Of a DNA stretch of 60,773 nt, positions 1-6,553 are shown piece by piece. Source of the DNA: a virus. The DNA lies in the IMG/VR virus record IMGVR_UViG_3300030107_004154, positions 1-60,773 of that record; one strand, given 5' to 3'. The translations under genes were made by a program, and so were the position numbers. Within the stretch, counting starts at the first letter, position 1; the number at the start of each line of letters is the position of its first letter. A model generated the notes under the pieces. The model did no database searches and was not told the DNA's origin. It saw only the letters and a list, made by a program, of their open reading frames with translations.

Positions 1-135
1 GTAAGAGCTTTATTCATTATTTCAGTGACTTGTTCTGGATCTAACTTCTCGGACAGGTTTGTAAACCCCCTGACGTCGGTGAACAGGAATGTACAAGTAC
101 GTTTCTCCCCTCCTAGCTTAAGTAAACTTGGGTCT
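1..135. repeat. Terminal direct repeat, left copy
   Basis: This stretch recurs at 60639-60773 with a single difference (G at 78, A at 60716). The difference is silent in the cyclase gene that covers both copies (both codons are Thr). It shows that the sequence closes on itself with a unit length of about 60,638 bp. It could be an assembly overlap of a circularly permuted genome or a short physical terminal repeat. The mismatch argues for two different template molecules. Confidence 0.95.
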
Positions 136-1319
136 TTTTGTAGTCGTGCAACTTGTCCAGGGTCCAGGTAATGTTCGAACTGTTTTTTAATCTGTTGTCT
201 TAACTTGTATTGTTCCCCAAAGCGTAACCAGAATTCTTGTACAGATATAAGTATTAGTGATAATAGGCTATAACTTACGTCAATAAGAATATTTGAAGTA
301 ATAAGATACCAACCACCGACCGCGGTCAACGAACCAAGGCCCACGATCCCTACAATAGTGCCCGCTACGGGTAATGTACGAATTATAACTACGCCTAATA
401 GTAGAACACCAATAAGTATAACTAATTCATATAATATACTTGCTGCAGGAATTTGAGGTGAATCAAAAAATAAACTCTCAGCTAGAGAGGCTTGTACTTC
501 ATGCGGATACAATAAACCAACTGGCGTGGCTATTTGGGGCATCACCCCTTTTGCGCTCACTCCTACAAACACAAACTTATCACGTACATTCATCTCATCC
601 AGAGTAGTGCTCGGAGTATCAACCCAAGATACCCATTTTCTACCTAGCTCATCTGTCTCTATTTCTTTAAAGTTTGGTACTTTTATAGCGGCTATTTGAT
701 TTTGTTCTGTCCGAATAATATAAGTATCTGTAGCTGATAATATTTTTAGTACTTCCGTACCATAAGCTGGAACCCATCCTGTGTCCGTTTGCATAAGCAA
801 AGGAAGTCTTCTTACTAAATTATCTATATCAACCCTTGCTACAGCAATCCCTTCATTAGCTGCTTCACTTAATACATTCGTGTTACCAATCACCCCCGAT
901 GCCAGGATACCGTCCGCACCCTCTCCTAAAACAACTGTCCCAACTGTTGGTGGCATAATGCCACTATTACTTTCAAACATAGCCAGTACACTTGGCGTGC
1001 CCAGCAAAGCTGCACGAAACTCTTCATCTCCGCCAAATCTATCTTCTTGTGGAAAAGCTACAACCCAACCTACACCCATTGCTCCTGCATCCATAAGCTC
1101 GTTATGAATTCGTGCAAGGTCCTGGCGGGGGAAAGGCCACCCACCTGCTTCTGCCACATCTTCTTCTGTTATATCTAACGTTACAAAGTACCCAGTAGGA
1201 TCTGGTGTTTGTACGAGAGCATCAAATACTTTTAACTTAAGTACTTCTAGTGCCTGGAAATTAAATAATAAAGGTAAGCATAGTATTGGTATGCTAAGTA
1301 ACGACAGCCATTTCTTCAT
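1..1319 (-). CDS. CHASE2-domain adenylyl cyclase, N-terminal part (continues at 60638)
   Basis: The reading frame is open from the ATG at 1319 to the window edge and continues without a break at 60638-60203, giving one protein of about 584 aa. Residues 1-20 form a membrane anchor. A CHASE2 sensor domain of about 280 residues follows, with the typical VFDAL and GGWPFPR elements near its start. Three hydrophobic segments lie at about residues 290-365, and the class III cyclase domain begins near residue 400 with the metal-binding FTDVRGFT motif. CHASE2 domains are extracytoplasmic sensors. The ATG overlaps the stop of the FecR gene (ATGA), so translation is probably coupled. A membrane receptor cyclase is unusual for a phage. 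Confidence 0.93.
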   Translation of the reverse strand, partial: MKKWLSLLSIPILCLPLLFNFQALEVLKLKVFDALVQTPDPTGYFVTLDITEEDVAEAGGWPFPRQDLARIHNELMDAGAMGVGWVVAFPQEDRFGGDEEFRAALLGTPSVLAMFESNSGIMPPTVGTVVLGEGADGILASGVIGNTNVLSEAANEGIAVARVDIDNLVRRLPLLMQTDTGWVPAYGTEVLKILSATDTYIIRTEQNQIAAIKVPNFKEIETDELGRKWVSWVDTPSTTLDEMNVRDKFVFVGVSAKGVMPQIATPVGLLYPHEVQASLAESLFFDSPQIPAASILYELVILIGVLLLGVVIIRTLPVAGTIVGIVGLGSLTAVGGWYLITSNILIDVSYSLLSLILISVQEFWLRFGEQYKLRQQIKKQFEHYLDPGQVARLQKDPSLLKLGGEKRTCTFLFTDVRGFTNLSEKLDPEQVTEIMNKAL

Positions 1320-2521
1320 CCTGATCCTTGTGTAATTGTAATAGTTGAGTTGCCCCCACCATTAACTAATATTTGTTGGTATTTACCATCCTGTATCAAG
1401 ATTATAGTGTACCCTTGTGAGGCGTCCACGGTCAATTGCGCGTTCTGCGTAACCTTTCTTTGGAAGGCAATCTGCTCCCCTTGTAGTATGGTAATAATTT
1501 GTGTTTCTAAGTCCTGTCCTATGCTCGTGCCTTGTACGAGAGTCCCGGTAGCCAGGTTGTCCGATGCTAATTGGTCAATCTCATCTATAATCGCAAGGAG
1601 GTCTTCGAAGAAGTTAACGTCTAAATAATTAATATCAAGCTCTGAAAACTCTAAAGCATCTTCTTCTAGGTAGTCTTTCTCTAGTTCATTAAATTCTAAA
1701 TAATCTATATCTAAAATTGCCCCGCTATCTGCTACGGACGTTGTGGATGAATCTGTGGATAACTCTTGTTCATCTGGTGGGCTTACTATAAGCATGTTAT
1801 CAATAACATCTAGTGTAAGGTCCAATATTACTGGGCTGGAGGGTGTGCTTTCCCAAACAGAAACAGTGGTAGCTTCGTATGGTTTATTGAGGATAACATT
1901 GCCGGCAGCTGTAGCCACAACGATTTCCCCACTAGATAAACCATTAGCGTCAGGTAATAAAATAATGAGAGAACGCCCCAACTCATCAACCGTACAGGTG
2001 AAATCTGTGCCTCGAATAGTAATATCGGCAGTAGGAGTGGAGAGTTTAATATTCTTTTTATCAATTTTTCCTAATTTACTACTTATAAACCTAGCTGTGC
2101 CATTAGCAAACCTAAGGGTCATCTTCCCTTTAGAGGGATTAGGGTCATAAATATATTCAGTTATAACGAGCTTTGAGTGCTCAGTTAGCCGTACAATAGA
2201 ATCGTCCAGGAAGGTTATAGCTACACGACCGGCTGTAGTTCGGACATCGTCCATTTGCCGGATATCAAAATCCAGCTCAGCCCCATAGGGTTGATCTCTT
2301 ATTACTTGTGCAGTTCCAGTTAGTTCAGATATATCCCCAATGTTAGCAACCGGTGCTTGTGCCGCCGTCATTTTGAATGACGCACACAGTACCATTGTTG
2401 CCACTAGAGATAATCTTAAGCCAATCGCTCGCCAATGTAGATGACTGAGTAATATTAAAAGTCCTGCTATTACCTGTCTGATCGAGATAAAAATACCCAT
2501 CTGCATATCCGCTTCCATCAA
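1316..2521 (-). CDS. FecR-domain protein
   Basis: Counting from the longest start, residues 91-178 match the FecR domain: VRTTAGRVAITFLDDS, then a STPTADITIRGTDF segment. A very acidic Leu/Tyr/Asp/Glu-rich stretch follows (about residues 255-310), and the C-terminus is rich in beta-type Ile/Thr residues. FecR domains are periplasmic and often neighbour CHASE2 cyclases in bacteria. The longest frame overlaps the curlin-like gene by 179 bases, which is excessive. Starts at 2395, at 2371, or at a GTG just upstream of 2395 are possible, and the hydrophobic LSLVATMVLCA segment ending at TAAQA looks like a signal peptide. The stop overlaps the cyclase ATG. Confidence 0.8.
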   Translation of the reverse strand: MMEADMQMGIFISIRQVIAGLLILLSHLHWRAIGLRLSLVATMVLCASFKMTAAQAPVANIGDISELTGTAQVIRDQPYGAELDFDIRQMDDVRTTAGRVAITFLDDSIVRLTEHSKLVITEYIYDPNPSKGKMTLRFANGTARFISSKLGKIDKKNIKLSTPTADITIRGTDFTCTVDELGRSLIILLPDANGLSSGEIVVATAAGNVILNKPYEATTVSVWESTPSSPVILDLTLDVIDNMLIVSPPDEQELSTDSSTTSVADSGAILDIDYLEFNELEKDYLEEDALEFSELDINYLDVNFFEDLLAIIDEIDQLASDNLATGTLVQGTSIGQDLETQIITILQGEQIAFQRKVTQNAQLTVDASQGYTIILIQDGKYQQILVNGGGNSTITITQGSG

Positions 2522-3044
2522 ATGTTATTGAGTTTGAATCTCCATCCACATCAACATAGCTAGTCCCTGTGTCATAGTTAATATCAAAATCAAACTCGTT
2601 GGAATCACCATTAATGATCCAATCTAAATCAAGTGTTGAAGCTAAAGCAGTTGTACCAATATTCAAATCAAAATCATTACTTGAACCTGTTACATCTACA
2701 TTGAAGTCGCCTGAATCCGCTCCGTAAGTATTATTTGGGTCAACTTGTATATCAAATATGTTGCTATCTCCATCAAACTCAAAGAATCCTGTAATGTTAT
2801 CACCTAAGATATCACCTAAGAATTGGTTTGAGCTACCTATTTGGTTTATATCTAAAATAAGATTTAAGCCATCTAGGTCAAGAGCCGTCATAGTACCTGC
2901 AACAGCATCTGTTCCACCAATAATGTTGGAAGAACCTAACTGCTCTAGGTCTATATTAGCGTTGTTTCCAGACTGATCTATATAGATCTCATTATCTGCA
3001 TACAAAAACCCAACTAACAAAAAGAGTGGTATTATTTTTTTCAT
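2343..3044 (-). CDS. Curlin-like repeat protein (putative amyloid fibre subunit)
   Basis: The start is the ATG at 3044, preceded by GGAG at the right distance and inside the end of csgG. Residues 1-17 are a signal peptide (MKKIIPLFLLVGFLYA). The rest is a chain of about seven repeats of the curlin pattern, with G-x-x-N cores spaced some 20-25 residues apart (DQSGNNANI, NQIGSSNQF, FDGDSNIF, VTGSSNDF, INGDSNEF, VDGDSNSI, DQTGNSRTF). It is Asp-rich and ends with two cysteines. Known curlins CsgA and CsgB are about 150 aa, so this one (about 233 aa) is longer. Its position directly after csgF and csgG supports the role of exported fibre subunit. Confidence 0.75.
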   Translation of the reverse strand: MKKIIPLFLLVGFLYADNEIYIDQSGNNANIDLEQLGSSNIIGGTDAVAGTMTALDLDGLNLILDINQIGSSNQFLGDILGDNITGFFEFDGDSNIFDIQVDPNNTYGADSGDFNVDVTGSSNDFDLNIGTTALASTLDLDWIINGDSNEFDFDINYDTGTSYVDVDGDSNSITFDGSGYADGYFYLDQTGNSRTFNITQSSTLASDWLKIISSGNNGTVCVIQNDGGTSTGC

Positions 3045-3853
3045 TCGTAACTCCAATATCCAGCTTGTTCACCCTCCTTGATTATTTCTAATACGGCGGT
3101 TTCGATGGCTGAGCGTAAAGCGAGACCTCCGGACTCATTCCTCACTACTCCGCTTTCTATCTCTACAAGTTCTGTGCCTTGCTCGACAAAACGAAACACG
3201 TCATCTGTTAATGATACACTAAGAACTGTCTTAGTTACTAATTTTTCTACTAAAACTCGCCCAGAGGCTACAGAGATTAAACGTAGTTGAATGGTAAGAG
3301 TATCAGTTCGATATGCTTTAGACATACCAATCCCAAGATACCTAGCCCCCGCGCCACCACTGGTCTCGTTGGCTTCGTACGACACGACCGAACCTTCTAT
3401 TAAGAGGGAGGCAAAGAGAAGGGTCCCAAGGTCAGTATTATCATTGTTTACTTCTCTACCACTACGAATAATTTGGCGCTCTTTAGTCAGATTATCGAGG
3501 CCTATACGTTCTACTACAACAAAAAACCCCCCATTATCTTTGCATGCATCCTTGAGGGCTTTTAACACGTACGCGCTAGGTTGTTGTGTAACTGCGGTAG
3601 AGAAGCTTGCATACATAGAATTACTTAGCCTCTGGCCAGTTTGATCAGTAAAAGCCGTTCCGTACACGGCTACTGTAGGTTTCCTTACCGGTGCACGACA
3701 ACTGGCCAAATCAGTTATAACTAGTTCATCAACACTAGCTGATTCAATGTGTCGTATCGGAGCTATATTATTTTCTATCGGATCGAATAGAAGCGATGTA
3801 CAGCTAGAAAGTAAAAGAACCGATAGGAACTGTAATTTCCGTAACATTACCAT
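3041..3853 (-). CDS. csgG: Curli export channel CsgG, lipoprotein
   Basis: The 270-aa length is close to the usual CsgG (about 277 aa). The N-terminus is a lipoprotein signal with lipobox LLSSC, the lipidated Cys being residue 18. The body has CsgG family features: the early PTVAVYGTAFTDQTGQR segment, then FFVVVERIGLDNLTKERQIIR, SLLIEGSVVSYEAN and RLISVASGRVLVEKLVTKT. CsgG forms the nonameric outer-membrane pore that exports curlins. The gene overlaps csgF by 50 bases and the curlin-like gene by 4 (ATGA). Start at 3853 or at the in-frame ATG at 3847. As an outer-membrane pore it could also serve cell lysis or superinfection control. Confidence 0.9.
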   Translation of the reverse strand: MVMLRKLQFLSVLLLSSCTSLLFDPIENNIAPIRHIESASVDELVITDLASCRAPVRKPTVAVYGTAFTDQTGQRLSNSMYASFSTAVTQQPSAYVLKALKDACKDNGGFFVVVERIGLDNLTKERQIIRSGREVNNDNTDLGTLLFASLLIEGSVVSYEANETSGGAGARYLGIGMSKAYRTDTLTIQLRLISVASGRVLVEKLVTKTVLSVSLTDDVFRFVEQGTELVEIESGVVRNESGGLALRSAIETAVLEIIKEGEQAGYWSYE

Positions 3854-4265
3854 CTGGGTCCGTTATTTTTAAAGTTATAGATAATCCATCTTCACTAACG
3901 GAATACTCAATGATGTTCCCCATCAATTCTATTATCCCACTAGTAGAAGGAGTATCTCCAAATAGAGCGTCTACTAGCTGTCTAGATAACTGTGCATAAA
4001 TCCTAGACTCAAGGTTACGAATAAACCTTGCTAGGGTAGTATTTTCAGCGTCCCGTTTTAGTTGTTCTTTATAGGCTTTCAGCTCAGCTTTAAGAGCTTC
4101 TTTCCTATTGAACTCTTGATTTTCAATAGTTAAATAGTGTGAAGAAGTTCCCACCCCACTAAAACTAGGGCTTTTGAACTTGTGCACCATTTCATCTGCA
4201 TTTACGTTAATGGCCACAACACTTAGGACCATTACTAAAAACATTATTCCTGTTATTTCTCTCAT
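3804..4265 (-). CDS. csgF: Curli assembly factor CsgF
   Basis: The protein has 153 aa with a signal peptide ending near residue 23 (VNA-DE). The mature N-terminus carries the CsgF signature, here KSPSFSGVGTSSHYLTIENQ; it corresponds to the segment that inserts into the CsgG pore in known curli systems. The middle is helical and charged, and the C-terminus reads as beta-strands (LKITDPDGNVTEITVPIG). It starts in a TAATG overlap with the upstream membrane gene and overlaps csgG downstream, so the pair is translationally linked as in bacterial curli operons. Confidence 0.85.
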   Translation of the reverse strand: MREITGIMFLVMVLSVVAINVNADEMVHKFKSPSFSGVGTSSHYLTIENQEFNRKEALKAELKAYKEQLKRDAENTTLARFIRNLESRIYAQLSRQLVDALFGDTPSTSGIIELMGNIIEYSVSEDGLSITLKITDPDGNVTEITVPIGSFTF

Positions 4266-4615
4266 TAGTCTTTCCTCTGGTCATCCCTATCTGCTTTAGC
4301 TATTTTATTGCTGTCAATCAGCTGGGGCACACCTAAAATAGTTTTAATTAACGTATCCTGTCTAATGATTTCATTATCCAAACTACGTATCCTATCTATT
4401 AATGCTACCAGTATACCATGCTGTGAATCAAGTTTTGTGCCCAGTCTTTCTTCTATCGCACTTATTTGTTGAGCTACTTTGTCATCTACAATATCAAGTT
4501 TAGTCTCCATGCCATCTACAATACGCATAATAAGCTTATAGATAAACCACCCTAAACCTAACGCAGCAGCTATAGGAAACCCAACTTGTTGGATTATAGT
4601 AACGATATCATTCAT
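4265..4615 (-). CDS. Small membrane protein with N-terminal TM and coiled coil
   Basis: This protein has 116 aa with one transmembrane helix at about residues 10-32 (VGFPIAAALGLGWFIYKLI), then a long charged helix with coiled-coil spacing. It lies between the 3TM holin and csgF, joined to both by one-base TAATG overlaps. It may be a lysis accessory protein (holin partner or spanin-like). No family is recognised, and no lipobox or second membrane anchor that would make it a spanin is visible. Confidence 0.7.
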   Translation of the reverse strand: MNDIVTIIQQVGFPIAAALGLGWFIYKLIMRIVDGMETKLDIVDDKVAQQISAIEERLGTKLDSQHGILVALIDRIRSLDNEIIRQDTLIKTILGVPQLIDSNKIAKADRDDQRKD

Positions 4616-5088
4616 TACTTATCGTTAGAGTGTGAGGCCCCAAAATAAAAGGATATGACTGCGCTAGCAAGTCCGCCTAGATACCCTAGGACAAGATTGA
4701 TCAGGGCCTCACTGTTTTGCTCTGGTGGTTGAAGTGTAACTAAAAATATATAACCAAGAAAGCCACCCACCATAGCAATACCGATAATTCTTGCTGTCCA
4801 ATCCTTTGAAAAGGTTTTTCGTGCATCTTGTTTCTCCTGGGTCTCTAACTTGTACAAATCTACATCAAGCTCTTTCATCTTAGCCTCAAAGTCTTTTTCA
4901 GCTTTCTTTATTTCCATTAACTGCTCAGGTGTGGCAGTTGCAATAGCTTTTTCTAATGATGCAGGGTTGTTATCTACCCCTAAAATTTTTGATATGACAT
5001 CTCCTGCCATACCACCTAAAGGCCCGCCTAGAGCAGTACCTAATGTTGGAGCTACGCTCCCGATTATGTTACCCAGTAACTTCTTCAT
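4615..5088 (-). CDS. 3TM holin, GTA_holin type
   Basis: The protein has about 157 aa: a Gly/Ala-rich N-terminal segment (GSVAPTLGTALGGPLGG), a charged helix, and two clear C-terminal TM helices (IIGIAMVGGFLGYIFLVTL and a Gly/Ala-rich helix ending in SFYFG). This matches the family named holin of 3TMs, for gene-transfer release. It would permeabilise the inner membrane at lysis. The ATG at 5088 has GGAA just upstream; a TTG at 5097 is an alternative. The gene overlaps the end of the SNase gene. Confidence 0.8.
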   Translation of the reverse strand: MKKLLGNIIGSVAPTLGTALGGPLGGMAGDVISKILGVDNNPASLEKAIATATPEQLMEIKKAEKDFEAKMKELDVDLYKLETQEKQDARKTFSKDWTARIIGIAMVGGFLGYIFLVTLQPPEQNSEALINLVLGYLGGLASAVISFYFGASHSNDK

Positions 5089-5491
5089 ATTTTCCAAGCT
5101 TTAACAGCTCCTCCTTGTTTGCTAAATGTTGTGCTTCGATGTCATCTTTGCTTTGGCCTGTGTAGGCAACAGCTAAGTAATTATCGATCATTGCTTGGTT
5201 TAGGTCTACGCCATCTGCAACAATAACGCCTAAAACCCTACCGAACTTTCCTTTCTTGTCTAATTTGGTTTGTATAAGTAAATCATCTGCATGCAAAATT
5301 GCATCTGACAAATATTTTCCAGCTAGTTTACCTCTAGCTTTTTCATCTAAGTCTCTTGTTCGTGATTCTGGTGTGTCGATTCCGTATAGTCTGACACGGG
5401 ATTTATAAACTATATCAAAACCTAAGTCTATTTCAGCGTCTACTGTATCGCCATCTACAACCCTGGTTATGTTACATTTATACTCGTACAT
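5069..5491 (-). CDS. Staphylococcal nuclease-like (SNase) protein
   Basis: This 140-aa protein is an SNase OB-fold nuclease. Visible motifs are RVVDGDTVDAEID, RVRLYGIDTPESR (Arg and Glu of the active site) and KGKFGRVLG (second active-site Arg), then LNQAMIDNYLAVAY. There is no signal peptide, so it should act in the cytoplasm, perhaps on host DNA, unless released at lysis. It starts at the stop of the preceding small basic gene. Confidence 0.9.
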   Translation of the reverse strand: MYEYKCNITRVVDGDTVDAEIDLGFDIVYKSRVRLYGIDTPESRTRDLDEKARGKLAGKYLSDAILHADDLLIQTKLDKKGKFGRVLGVIVADGVDLNQAMIDNYLAVAYTGQSKDDIEAQHLANKEELLKLGKYEEVTG

Positions 5492-5730
5492 TATTTCTTC
5501 GCCTTTTTTGCTTTATACCATTTTGAACCCTTCGGTATTCTTTCTAGTTGCGCTCCAGGTTTTTTAGGTGGTTGTGATGGAGCCTTCGGATGTTGCGGCA
5601 TTTGCGCTCCAGGTTTTTCAGGTGGGCCTTTAGGTGCATACACTATAGTGTTTACTTTTTCTATGTTATTATCCTTATGCCCAACAGCGTCGTTCTTCTT
5701 TTCAGTTTTCTTTTTACTTGAAGTACTCAT
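5491..5730 (-). CDS. Small basic Lys/Pro-rich protein
   Basis: About 79 aa from the ATG at 5730; an ATG at 5748 would add six residues and overlap the upstream gene by 17 bases. The N-terminal half is Lys/Asp/Asn-rich. The C-terminal half repeats a Pro/Lys motif twice (KPGAQMPQHPKAP and KPGAQLERIPKG) and ends KAKKAKK. No family is recognised. It is one of a run of four tiny, overlapping, strongly basic genes, so nucleic-acid binding or a minor virion role is possible. Confidence 0.6.
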   Translation of the reverse strand: MSTSSKKKTEKKNDAVGHKDNNIEKVNTIVYAPKGPPEKPGAQMPQHPKAPSQPPKKPGAQLERIPKGSKWYKAKKAKK

Positions 5731-5731
5731 T

Positions 5732-5956
5732 TTATTGGTTAATTCCATGCTTACGTTTATTTCGGGATTTCGCCGTAGTTAGCCATGGGGAAGCCTTCTT
5801 GCCAGGTTTTTTTCGAATGGAGCCTGTACTACCTGATTTTACACCAGCAGCTAGCAGCGCCTTAGCACCCGCTTTTCCTGCTTTTCTATATACTTTTGAA
5901 GATTTGCCTTTTGCACCTCCAGTTTTCTTTTTAGTATTTTTAAGAATTTTACTCAT
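5732..5956 (-). CDS. Small basic Lys/Ala/Gly-rich protein
   Basis: This 74-aa protein has about a third Lys and Arg residues, with an Ala/Gly stretch in the middle (KAGKAGAKALLAAGVKSG). The composition resembles histone-like or DNA-condensing phage proteins, but no conserved domain is visible. Its ATG overlaps the stop of the upstream 56-aa gene (ATGA). Confidence 0.6.
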   Translation of the reverse strand: MSKILKNTKKKTGGAKGKSSKVYRKAGKAGAKALLAAGVKSGSTGSIRKKPGKKASPWLTTAKSRNKRKHGINQ

Positions 5957-6123
5957 AAGTTAATTCCTTTAGCTTTCTTTTTTGCTACCCTAGCGCCATG
6001 CCCTAACATCATCATACGTTTAAGGTATGTTGCCTTCGCAACACCGTGGTGTTTCTCAAACTTGTTTATAGAAGCCTCTTGCCTCTTACTTAGTTTTGCT
6101 TTTGGCGGTCTTTTTCTTGCCAT
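5953..6123 (-). CDS. Small basic protein, 56 aa
   Basis: Reading from the ATG at 6123, a 56-aa protein starts MARKRPPKAKLSKRQEASIN and ends KKKAKGINL. A good ribosome site (AAAGGTGA) lies 4 bases upstream of the start, and the stop overlaps the next gene (TTATGAG). The middle (FEKHHGVAKATYLKRMMMLG) looks like a short helix-turn-helix. The function is unknown. Its chain of overlaps with neighbours of the same composition supports translation. Confidence 0.65.
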   Translation of the reverse strand: MARKRPPKAKLSKRQEASINKFEKHHGVAKATYLKRMMMLGHGARVAKKKAKGINL

Positions 6124-6181
6124 ATTCACCTTTTAGTATTGCTTTCGCATCAGCCCATGGGCTTAGTTTTTTAGTTTTCAT
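6086..6181 (-). CDS. Possible tiny basic protein, 31 aa
   Basis: A 31-aa frame begins at the ATG at 6181 (MKTKKLSPWADAKAILKGEY) and ends in a Lys-rich tail. It overlaps the 56-aa gene in another frame by 38 bases. No clear ribosome site is visible, so it may be only a leader peptide or chance frame. Confidence 0.35.
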   Translation of the reverse strand: MKTKKLSPWADAKAILKGEYGKKKTAKSKTK

Positions 6182-6208
6182 GTTATAAATATACCATTAA
6201 TGTTTAAT

Positions 6209-6553
6209 TTATGCATCTGCTTCTGTAGTGCCATATATCTTACAGGTAAGTTGCATATTTAAAGCTGCCCGCATTTCAGCACTATTATCTACTAGGTTTT
6301 TAACCCACCCTTCCATATCAGCAGGAGTAACGTCTCTAAAGCTAGTCCAATTAGCATCTGATTTTGTTGCTAGTCTGTCAGTAGGGCTCCAATAAAAATA
6401 CTCAGTTACAGTAAGCGACTTAGAGTTATCTGCTTGGTCCACCCCTGTTATATTAACTACAACTTCACTAATAACTTGATCTGTATAGTTATTAAAAGGT
6501 GCCCCCTGCATAGAAACAAACTCATAGGTTAAATTAAAAGTATGTACAGCCAT
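6209..6553 (-). CDS. Conserved hypothetical virion-region protein
   Basis: This 114-aa protein has a beta-rich first half (FNLTYEFVSMQGAPFNNYTDQVISEVVVNITG) and a helical C-terminus. There is no signal peptide or recognised family. It follows the 990-aa fibre/tip protein with a one-base overlap, so it is co-translated with tail genes and is probably a small virion or tail-associated protein. Confidence 0.6.
   Translation of the reverse strand: MAVHTFNLTYEFVSMQGAPFNNYTDQVISEVVVNITGVDQADNSKSLTVTEYFYWSPTDRLATKSDANWTSFRDVTPADMEGWVKNLVDNSAEMRAALNMQLTCKIYGTTEADA

Noticed and set aside
781-1107. Plus-strand frames in the cyclase and FecR genes
   Set aside because: They are shadows on the opposite strand of well-supported genes.
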